In this document: piece by piece, positions 24,887 through 32,640 of the stretch
How positions within the stretch are numbered: the first letter of the stretch is position 1
How the letters are laid out: every line of letters starts with the position of its first letter
Assembly: GCA_963798775.1 (NCBI GenBank)
Contig: CAWCUK010000001.1
Coordinates: 1,240,001 to 1,304,000 of the forward strand
Source: CAWCUK01 sp963798775
GTDB taxonomy: Bacteria; Bacteroidota; Ignavibacteria; Ignavibacteriales; Ignavibacteriaceae
Direction of reading: 5' to 3'
DNA: 64,000 bases
The notes under the pieces: model-generated
Seen by the model: only the letters and a program-made list of their open reading frames with translations
Databases searched by the model: none
Told to the model about the DNA's origin: nothing
Made by a program: the position numbers and the translations under genes

Positions 24887-27268
24887 ATGGTTAAATCCGG
24901 AAAGTATGTAAAATTTTTTGATGAGCTAAAAAATAAAGATGTCTCAATTGTAGGAGGGAAAAATGCTTCTCTTGGTGAGATGATCAGCAAATTAAAAAAA
25001 GATAAAATTTTAGTACCGGAAGGTTTTGCAACTACCGCGGAAGCATATAAAGAATTTTTAAAGGAAAATAATTTAGAAGAAAAAATAAAAGCGAAACTGG
25101 AAACTCTTAAAGGGAACAACAGCAATTTAGCTTCAATAGGGAAATCAATTAGAGATTTATTTATTAAAAGCAAATTTCCCGGAGAAGTTGTTCAAGCCAT
25201 AAATTCCGCGTACCGGAAACTCAGCGATATTTATGAAACTGAAAATGTTGATGTAGCTGTTAGAAGCAGCGCTACAGCGGAGGATTTACCCGATGCAAGT
25301 TTTGCGGGACAGCAGGAAACCTTCTTAAACGTGCGCGGCGAAAAGGAGTTATTAAAATCATGCCGGAAATGTTATGCTTCATTATTCACCGACCGCGCAA
25401 TAAGCTACCGGAAAGAAAAAGGATTTGAACATATAAAAGTTGCGTTATCTGTAGGAGTACAGAAAATGATTCGATCCGATAAAAGCAGTTCCGGTGTAAT
25501 GTTTACAATAGATACGGAAAGCGGTTTCCCCGATGTTGTGGTAATTGACGCAATTTGGGGACTCGGTGAAAATATTGTACAAGGCGCGGTTAATCCGGAT
25601 GAATATAAAATTTTTAAACCTTTGCTTAAAAAAAATACTGCTCCGATCATAAAAAAAGAATTGGGCAGTAAAGAGAAAAAAATGATTTATGGAAAATCAG
25701 CCACCACTAAAAATATTTCCACTACGCAAAAAGAACGAAATAATTTCGTTCTTTCTGATGAAGAAATATTAAAACTTGGTAAATGGGCGGCAACAATTGA
25801 AAAGCATTACAGAAAGCCGATGGATATTGAATGGGCAAAGGATGGTGATTCCGATAAATTATATATTGTACAAGCTCGGCCGGAAACAGTACAGTCTCAA
25901 AAAGCCAACCAATCTATGAAGACTTATACTTTAAAGGAAAAAGGTGAAGAACTTTTAACCGGGATTAGTGTCGGAGCAGCAATATCATCCGGGAAAGCTT
26001 TAATAATAAAATCGAGTGATGACATTGATAAATTTGAAGACGGCGCGATTTTAGTCACTGAAATGACAGATCCGGATTGGGTTCCGGTAATGAAACGCTC
26101 GGCGGGAATTATTACTGATTACGGCGGCCGCACTTCTCACGCGGCAATTGTCAGTCGGGAACTTGGAATTCCCGCTGTTGTTGGTTCCGGTGAAGCTACT
26201 TCTATTTTAAAAAACGGAATGGACCTTACAATTTCATGCGCCGAAGGAGATATTGGTTATGTATTTAAAGGGAAACTGGAATTTAATGAACAAAATGTAG
26301 ATCTCAAGAAAATACCCGAAACCAAAACCCGCGTTCAAATGAACATTGCAAGTCCCGGCGCTGCTTTTCGTTGGTGGAGATTACCTGCCGAGGGAATTGG
26401 ACTTGCCAGAATGGAATTTATTATAAACAACATCATTAAAATCCACCCGATGGCGCTAATTAATTTTAATACTCTAAAAGATAAAGAAGCAAAGAAACAA
26501 ATCTCTCAAATTATAAAAGGGTACAATGATAAACCGCAATATTTTGTAGATAAACTTGCGCTGGGAATTTCAACCATTGCGGCGTCTCAATTTCCGGATC
26601 CCGTTGTTGTACGAATGAGTGATTTTAAAACCAACGAATATGCCGAACTTATAGGCGGAAAAGAATTTGAGCCGGATGAAGAAAACCCGATGCTTGGTTT
26701 TAGGGGCGCGTCAAGATATTACAGCGAAAAATATAAAGAAGGCTTTGCTCTTGAATGCAGAGCTATAAAAAAGGCGCGGGAAGAAATCGGATTGGAAAAT
26801 ATTGTAGTAATGATTCCCTTCTGCAGAACATTAAAGGAAGCAGATAAAGTATTAGAAATTATGGCGGGAAATGGATTAATGCGCGGTAGAAAAGGATTAA
26901 AAATTTATGTTATGGCCGAGCTTCCTTCAAATATTATTCTGGCTAAACAATTCGCCCAAAGATTTGATGCGTTTTCAATCGGGAGTAATGATTTAACTCA
27001 ACTGGTATTGGGCGTAGATAGAGATTCCGCGGAACTAAAAGATTTGTTTGACGAAAGAGATAACGCGGTTAAGGGAATGATTGAAATGCTGATAAAAACC
27101 GCGCATGAAAATAATCGTTTAGTAAGTATTTGCGGCCAAGCTCCCAGCGATTATCCTGAAATAGTTGATTTTTTAGTAAATGCGGGAATAGATTCAATTT
27201 CACTTAACCCCGATAGTGTAATTGAGATGAAAAAACGTGTCGCCCGTAAAGAGGCTAAAATAAAATAA
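24887..27268 (+). CDS. ppsA: Phosphoenolpyruvate synthase
   Basis: PEP synthase makes PEP from pyruvate and ATP, allowing gluconeogenesis from C3 compounds. The 793-residue protein has an N-terminal ATP-grasp-like domain (GGKNASLGEM, AVRSSATAEDLPDASFAGQQ), a swivelling domain with the phospho-histidine motif GGRTSHAAIV (His418) and a C-terminal TIM barrel (MSDFKTNEYAELIGG, GSNDLTQLVLGVDRDS). Length and motif order fit PpsA, not PPDK. It follows the small helical gene by 22 bases and has TTGGAGT upstream. Its setting among stress genes suggests carbon re-use under starvation or low oxygen, which is inference. Confidence 0.95.
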   Translation: MVKSGKYVKFFDELKNKDVSIVGGKNASLGEMISKLKKDKILVPEGFATTAEAYKEFLKENNLEEKIKAKLETLKGNNSNLASIGKSIRDLFIKSKFPGEVVQAINSAYRKLSDIYETENVDVAVRSSATAEDLPDASFAGQQETFLNVRGEKELLKSCRKCYASLFTDRAISYRKEKGFEHIKVALSVGVQKMIRSDKSSSGVMFTIDTESGFPDVVVIDAIWGLGENIVQGAVNPDEYKIFKPLLKKNTAPIIKKELGSKEKKMIYGKSATTKNISTTQKERNNFVLSDEEILKLGKWAATIEKHYRKPMDIEWAKDGDSDKLYIVQARPETVQSQKANQSMKTYTLKEKGEELLTGISVGAAISSGKALIIKSSDDIDKFEDGAILVTEMTDPDWVPVMKRSAGIITDYGGRTSHAAIVSRELGIPAVVGSGEATSILKNGMDLTISCAEGDIGYVFKGKLEFNEQNVDLKKIPETKTRVQMNIASPGAAFRWWRLPAEGIGLARMEFIINNIIKIHPMALINFNTLKDKEAKKQISQIIKGYNDKPQYFVDKLALGISTIAASQFPDPVVVRMSDFKTNEYAELIGGKEFEPDEENPMLGFRGASRYYSEKYKEGFALECRAIKKAREEIGLENIVVMIPFCRTLKEADKVLEIMAGNGLMRGRKGLKIYVMAELPSNIILAKQFAQRFDAFSIGSNDLTQLVLGVDRDSAELKDLFDERDNAVKGMIEMLIKTAHENNRLVSICGQAPSDYPEIVDFLVNAGIDSISLNPDSVIEMKKRVARKEAKIK

Positions 27269-27318
27269 AAGCTGCGGACCCTAAATATTTTATAATAATA
27301 TAGAATGTATTGATAAAT

Positions 27319-29229
27319 ATGGACAACGATAAAAAAATAAATACACCTAAACAATTTAACAAAATGGGCAGAACGCCTACCTGGATGTATATTCTTTCAT
27401 TCATCTTCTTAATTTTTTTTCTATCTTATTCATTCCGAATGTGCGGCGGTGTTCAGAATGCTGATATTTCTTATTCAGAATTCAAACAAGAAGTAATGGA
27501 TCAAAATATATCTCAAGTAACTTTTCAAGGTTCCCAGATAACCGGGAAATTCAGAAATCTTTATAAACAAACGAGCAATTCCGGTGAAGATACCGTATCT
27601 TATAAATATTTTGCAACTACAAAACCTCCGCTGGAAGATCCGGAGCTAATGAAAATTCTTGAAGACAATAATGTTACTACTTATGCAAAGGCCGTCGATG
27701 ATTCAAACTGGCTGACTTACCTTTTGGTAATGCTGATTCCTTGGGTATTAATTATCGGCTACTTTTATTATGCAAGAAAGAAAATGCAAGGAAATATGGG
27801 CAATATGATGGGCGGCGGCGGAGTTTTCGGGGTCGGAAAATCTAAAGCAAAAAGATTTCAGAAAAGTAAAACTCACACAACTTTTGATGATGTTGCCGGT
27901 TTAGAAAATCCTAAAAAAGATTTAAGAGAAATAATAGATTACTTAAAAGATCCCGGAAAATTTACTGCTCTCGGGGCCGATATTCCAAAAGGAGTTTTAT
28001 TAATGGGCCCTCCCGGAACAGGCAAAACACTTTTAGCAAAGGCAACAGCAGGTGAAGCTAATGTAGCTTTTTTCAGCATAAGCGGCTCAGAGTTTATTGA
28101 AATGTTCGTTGGAGTAGGAGCGTCAAGAGTTCGGGATATGTTTGATACCGCAAAGAAAAATTCCCCCTCGGTAATTTTTATTGATGAGATAGATTCTGTA
28201 GGAAGAGCTCGAGGTGCCGGTGTAGGAGGCGGACATGATGAACGCGAGCAGACGCTAAATCAAATTTTATCTGAAATGGACGGTTTCGAAAAAAACGAAT
28301 CTGTAATTGTTCTTGCCGCCACCAATCGCCCCGATGTTTTAGATCCCGCATTAACTCGCCCGGGAAGATTTGATAGAAGAATTACTTTAGAACTTCCCAC
28401 AAAAATGGCGCGAAAAAAAATTCTTGAAATTCACACTCGTTTGGTTCCTCTTTCGGATGAAGTAAATTTAGAAAATATGGCGGCAAGAACAGTATCTTTT
28501 TCAGGCGCTGATCTTAAAAATTTAGTTAATGAAGCGGCTTTACTTGCTGGAAGAAAACAGAAAAAAATTGTGGAACCCGATGATTTTGAACAGGCACGCG
28601 ATAAGATTTTATTAGGAGCCGAACGAGAAGACGTTTTAAGCGACGAAGAGAAAAAAGTTACCGCTTACCATGAAGCCGGACACGCACTTGTTGCTAAACT
28701 TCTTCCCGATACCGATCCACTTCAAAAAGTTACTATTATTCCCAGAGGACGTTCTTTAGGCGCAACAGAACAAGTTCCGGAAATAGAAAGACATAATCTT
28801 AAAAGGAATTATCTTTTAGATAGAATTGCCGTTGCCTTGGGAGGAAGAGCGGCGGAGAAATTAATATTTGAAGATTATACAAACGGAGCGGCAAGCGATT
28901 TAAAGCAAGTTACGCGAATTGCTAAACATATGGTTTGTCAATGGGGAATGAGTGAAAGGCTTGGCCCCGTAACATATAAACTTGGGGAGGAACATATATT
29001 TTTAGGAAGAGAATTGGCACAGCAGAAAGATTTTAGCGAAGATACCGCAAAAATAATAGACGAGGAAATTCAGAAAATTATAAAGGAAATGGAGGGTAAA
29101 GCTTTCAAGCTATTAAAAGAAAACAAAATAAAATTAGATGCTTTGGCGGAGGCACTTCTTGAAAATGAAGTTCTTGAGAATAAACAAATTGATTGGATTC
29201 TCGATAAGATTTCTAATAAAGCAAGTTAG
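27319..29229 (+). CDS. ftsH: ATP-dependent zinc metalloprotease FtsH
   Basis: FtsH is the membrane-bound AAA+ protease that degrades damaged membrane proteins and some regulators. Two membrane helices (about 15-35 and 135-155) flank a periplasmic domain. The AAA module has Walker A GPPGTGKT (residues about 230-237), Walker B VIFIDEID and the SRH TNRPDVLDPALTRPGRFDR. The peptidase site is HEAGH (His451). I use ATG 27319; a TTG at 27310 would add three residues. No clear Shine-Dalgarno is seen. The pore motif and glycine-rich linker (MGGGGVFGVG) are normal. Confidence 0.95.
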   Translation: MDNDKKINTPKQFNKMGRTPTWMYILSFIFLIFFLSYSFRMCGGVQNADISYSEFKQEVMDQNISQVTFQGSQITGKFRNLYKQTSNSGEDTVSYKYFATTKPPLEDPELMKILEDNNVTTYAKAVDDSNWLTYLLVMLIPWVLIIGYFYYARKKMQGNMGNMMGGGGVFGVGKSKAKRFQKSKTHTTFDDVAGLENPKKDLREIIDYLKDPGKFTALGADIPKGVLLMGPPGTGKTLLAKATAGEANVAFFSISGSEFIEMFVGVGASRVRDMFDTAKKNSPSVIFIDEIDSVGRARGAGVGGGHDEREQTLNQILSEMDGFEKNESVIVLAATNRPDVLDPALTRPGRFDRRITLELPTKMARKKILEIHTRLVPLSDEVNLENMAARTVSFSGADLKNLVNEAALLAGRKQKKIVEPDDFEQARDKILLGAEREDVLSDEEKKVTAYHEAGHALVAKLLPDTDPLQKVTIIPRGRSLGATEQVPEIERHNLKRNYLLDRIAVALGGRAAEKLIFEDYTNGAASDLKQVTRIAKHMVCQWGMSERLGPVTYKLGEEHIFLGRELAQQKDFSEDTAKIIDEEIQKIIKEMEGKAFKLLKENKIKLDALAEALLENEVLENKQIDWILDKISNKAS

Positions 29230-29369
29230 GTTTTAGTCCCTAAAATAGATATTACACTAATGATGTATATCATAAAAAATTAATTCAATTGCCTTATTAT
29301 AAAAGCACAAAATTGCGGATGCTTTATGGGGTAAAAACAACAATCAAAAACAAAATATGTGAGAAATAT

Positions 29370-29936
29370 ATGCAAGTACCACTAGAAATATCTTACAGAA
29401 ATATTAGAAAAAATGATGATATTGATGATTTAATTAGAGAAAAAGTAAAAAAATTAGAAAGAGTATGCGATCATATAACAAGCTGCCGGGCCGCAATAGA
29501 AAAACCTATTGAAGCACCCAATACAGGAAATCCTTTCCGTGTAAGATTAGATATAAGAGTTCCTCCGGGACATTCTGTAATTGTAAGAAGAGAGCCCGGC
29601 GAAGGTGTAATTCCTAATAATTTATCGGCTGTAATAAGAGACGCGTTTGAAGCCGCAAAAAAACAGTTGGAAAGACTTTCCGCCAGACAGCGTGCGGATG
29701 TAAAAACTCACCCGCAGCAGGAAGTAACGGCAATTGTTTCACAAGTTTTCCCTGATGAAGGATACGGATTTTTGCAAACTATTAACGGCAGGGAAATTTA
29801 TTTTCATAAAAACAGTATCTTACACAATAAGTTTGATGAACTTAAACCAGGAACGGGAGTTAGATTTTTTGAAGAAGAAGGTGAAAAAGGAATGCAGGCA
29901 AGTTCTGTTCTTGTTATAGAAAATCCCAAATTATAA
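29370..29936 (+). CDS. Ribosome hibernation factor HPF/RaiA fused to a cold-shock domain
   Basis: The 188-residue protein has an HPF/RaiA domain at about 1-110 (LEISYRNIRKNDDIDDLIREKV ... RLDIRVPPGH) that binds the 30S decoding region and stalls ribosomes. A C-terminal OB-fold resembles cold-shock proteins (about 120-185: EVTAIVSQVFPDEGYGFLQT, EIYFHKNSIL). RNA- and ribosome-binding parts are thus joined. The ATG at 29370 fits the domain start; a TTG at 29289 would add 27 residues without homology. It follows ftsH by 140 bases and precedes a DUF5335-like gene. A role in translation arrest under stress follows from the family. Confidence 0.88.
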   Translation: MQVPLEISYRNIRKNDDIDDLIREKVKKLERVCDHITSCRAAIEKPIEAPNTGNPFRVRLDIRVPPGHSVIVRREPGEGVIPNNLSAVIRDAFEAAKKQLERLSARQRADVKTHPQQEVTAIVSQVFPDEGYGFLQTINGREIYFHKNSILHNKFDELKPGTGVRFFEEEGEKGMQASSVLVIENPKL

Positions 29937-29995
29937 AATAAAGTTATTATATAATTGTTAAGCTTTTATGTTTAATTTATTTGAAAAGGTGCGAA

Positions 29996-30337
29996 ATGAG
30001 GATAGAAGATATTCCTCAAGAGAAATGGATAGAATGTATAGATGAATTAAATAAACAAAACGGCCGACTTTTTTTTTCAATAGAAGTAGCAAAAGAACAT
30101 TTTGAGAAGAAAATTATAGCCGAAAATCTTCTTTTGAAGGAGTTAACAATTAATGTTGAACAAGGCGGTTTTAATAATAACAGTATAATAGTCGGTGAAA
30201 AACTTGATGAAGTAGTAAATCATTTTATACCGAATATTAATAAAATTGCCGTTGAGAAAAGCGATAACGGAACATTAACAGCACTTCATTTTAGTTCAGA
30301 AAAAAAATCTGATACCACCATCCATTTCAGAAAATAA
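29996..30337 (+). CDS. DUF5335-like hypothetical protein
   Basis: The 113-residue soluble protein begins IPQEKWIECIDELNKQ and then has beta-rich segments (RLFFSIEVA, LTINVEQGG). This resembles DUF5335 proteins, which are often encoded beside universal-stress and chaperone genes. No function is known. AAAGGTG six bases before the ATG at 29996 sets the start, five codons inside a longer TTG reading. A strong terminator at 30350-30396 follows and probably ends the unit that began with ftsH or earlier. Confidence 0.65.
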   Translation: MRIEDIPQEKWIECIDELNKQNGRLFFSIEVAKEHFEKKIIAENLLLKELTINVEQGGFNNNSIIVGEKLDEVVNHFIPNINKIAVEKSDNGTLTALHFSSEKKSDTTIHFRK

Positions 30338-30348
30338 TACCTCATTTA

Positions 30349-30396
30349 TTTTAACGGATGCACCTTAAAAAAGTGCATCCGGTTAAATTATTTTTA
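30349..30396 (+). terminator. Intrinsic terminator after the DUF5335-like gene
   Basis: GGATGCAC (30356-30363) pairs with GTGCATCC (30373-30380). The stem extends with TTTAAC against GTTAAA and ends in ATTATTTTT. The rest of the 204-base gap before tkt is AT-rich and presumably holds its promoter; no clear consensus is seen. Confidence 0.85.
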
Positions 30397-30541
30397 CACA
30401 ACTAGATTGTATATTTACAATTTGAATAAAATTTGTAACTCCTTATATTTTAATATATTGATACAAGATACACTACTTTGATACTGTCTTAATTAATTTA
30501 TATATCTAATCTTGGAATGAGAAAAAAAGGAAGGATTTACG

Positions 30542-32569
30542 ATGAAAACTTTGGAAGATATGTCAATTGATGAACTAGCAATAAATACGATTCGCACACT
30601 TTCAATGGACGCGGTTCAGAAAGCTGAATCGGGTCATCCCGGAACACCGATGGCTTTAGCTCCTCCGGCTTATGTTCTATGGACAAAATTTTTACGATTC
30701 AATCCTAAAAATCCCAAATGGTTTAATCGTGATAGATTTATACTTTCCAACGGACATGCTTCCATGCTTCTTTATTCTCTTCTTTATCTTACTGGTTATG
30801 ATGTTTCTCTTGATGATTTAAAACATTTTAGACAATGGGACAGTAAAACGCCCGGACATCCAGAATATGGTTTAACGCCCGGTGTTGAAACCACAACCGG
30901 TCCGTTAGGGCAAGGAATTATGAATGCTGTCGGAATGGCAATTGCGGAAAGACATTTAGCCGCGCTTTTTAATAAAGAGGGTTATGATATAATTAATCAT
31001 AACACCTTTGCGTTCTGCAGTGATGGTGATTTAATGGAAGGCGCCTCTAATGAAGCCGCGTCTTTAGCCGGACATCTTGGCCTCGGAAAGCTGATTTATT
31101 TGTACGATGAAAATCATATTAGTATTGAAGGTGAAACAGAAATAACATACTCCGACGACGTATCAACAAGATTTAAAGGTTATAATTGGCACGTACAGGA
31201 TTTAGGCGATAACGCAAATGATCTAGGAAAACTTACCACAGCTTATAAAAATGCGATAAATGAAACAGATAAACCTTCAATAATTATTCTTCGTTCCCAT
31301 ATCGGATTCGGCGCACCGAAAATGCAAGATACTCCCGAAGCACATGGTTCGCCTCTGGGTGATGAAGAAGTTGCGGCTACAAAAGAATTTTACGGCTGGC
31401 CGAAGGAAGAAAAATTTTTAGTGCCCGATGATGCTTTAAAGCATATGCGGCAAGCTGTGGATAAAGGAAAAGAATATGAAGATGAATGGAATAAGCAATA
31501 TGAGGATTATAAAAATAAATTTCCCGAGCTCGCTGAAAAATTCGAAAAGGCTTTAAAGGGAGAGCTGCCCGGTGATTGGGATAAAGATTTTCCGAAATTC
31601 AAACCTGATGACGGGCCTATGGCAACAAGAAAAGTTTCAAGTAAGGTTTTAGAAAGTTTTATTGACAAAGTTCCCTGGTTAGTAGGAGGAAGCGCCGATC
31701 TTTCTCCTTCAACAAAAACTTTAATGGAACCGGAGAATTATATTGAGAAAGACAACTACCAAAATAGAAATATTGCGTGGGGAGTGAGAGAACATAATAT
31801 GTGTGCCGCAAGTTCAGGAATAGTGCTTCACGGCGGCGTACGCGCTTTCGCATCTACATTTTTTATCTTTACTGATTATGCGCGCCCGGCAATTCGTTTA
31901 GCGGCTATTATGGAACTCCCCGTAATTTATGTTTTAACACATGATTCTATCGGTTTGGGAGAGGACGGCCCAACTCATCAGCCGATTGAACATTTAGCAT
32001 CTTTTAGAGCTATGCCGCACATGTATATAATTCGTCCCGCAGACGCAAATGAAGCTGCATTTGCGTGGAAGGCCGCGATGGAAAGAAAAAACGGACCTAC
32101 AATGTTGATTATGTCCCGGCAAAAACTTCCCATTTTTAATCGTGATGAAACAGCCGGCGCGGAAGGAGTTCTTAAAGGAGCTTACATTCTTTCTAAAGAA
32201 AAAGGGGATAGCCCGGATGTTATTCTTATTTCAACCGGTTCGGAAGTTCATTTAATTTTAGAAGTAAAGAAAGAATTAGAAAAAGAAAATATAAACGCTC
32301 GTGCCGTTAGTATGCCCAGCTGGGAATTTTTTCGTGATCAAACTGATGAGTATAAAGAAGAAGTTTTACCTTCTTCTGTAAAGGCGCGTTTAGCTGTTGA
32401 AGCGGCGTCTCCTTTCGGCTGGTGCGAATGGGTTGGGAATGAAGGCGCGGTTATCGGAATAACTAAATTTGGATCAAGCGCCCCCGCAAAAGATAATTTT
32501 AAACATTACGGTTTTACTATTGAAAAAATAAAAGATAAAGCAAAAGAACTTATTAAGAAGAATAAATAA
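30542..32569 (+). CDS. tkt: Transketolase
   Basis: Transketolase moves two-carbon units between sugar phosphates in the pentose phosphate pathway with thiamine diphosphate. The full-length (675) protein has AVQKAESGHPGTPM, the ThDP-binding GDGDLMEG-type segment (here CSDGDLMEGASNEA) and the second-subunit part VREHNMCAASSGI, with TDYARPAIR and THDSIGLGEDGPTHQP. AAAAGGAAGGATT lies before the ATG. It begins a set with tal-pgi, gnd and zwf, in that order, all same-strand with gaps of 71, 43 and -1 bases. Confidence 0.96.
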   Translation: MKTLEDMSIDELAINTIRTLSMDAVQKAESGHPGTPMALAPPAYVLWTKFLRFNPKNPKWFNRDRFILSNGHASMLLYSLLYLTGYDVSLDDLKHFRQWDSKTPGHPEYGLTPGVETTTGPLGQGIMNAVGMAIAERHLAALFNKEGYDIINHNTFAFCSDGDLMEGASNEAASLAGHLGLGKLIYLYDENHISIEGETEITYSDDVSTRFKGYNWHVQDLGDNANDLGKLTTAYKNAINETDKPSIIILRSHIGFGAPKMQDTPEAHGSPLGDEEVAATKEFYGWPKEEKFLVPDDALKHMRQAVDKGKEYEDEWNKQYEDYKNKFPELAEKFEKALKGELPGDWDKDFPKFKPDDGPMATRKVSSKVLESFIDKVPWLVGGSADLSPSTKTLMEPENYIEKDNYQNRNIAWGVREHNMCAASSGIVLHGGVRAFASTFFIFTDYARPAIRLAAIMELPVIYVLTHDSIGLGEDGPTHQPIEHLASFRAMPHMYIIRPADANEAAFAWKAAMERKNGPTMLIMSRQKLPIFNRDETAGAEGVLKGAYILSKEKGDSPDVILISTGSEVHLILEVKKELEKENINARAVSMPSWEFFRDQTDEYKEEVLPSSVKARLAVEAASPFGWCEWVGNEGAVIGITKFGSSAPAKDNFKHYGFTIEKIKDKAKELIKKNK

Positions 32570-32640
32570 GTTGTTCTCATAAAAATATTAATAATTAAAA
32601 GTTCTGAACAACAGAAAGAAAATTAGAGGAGTTATAAATA

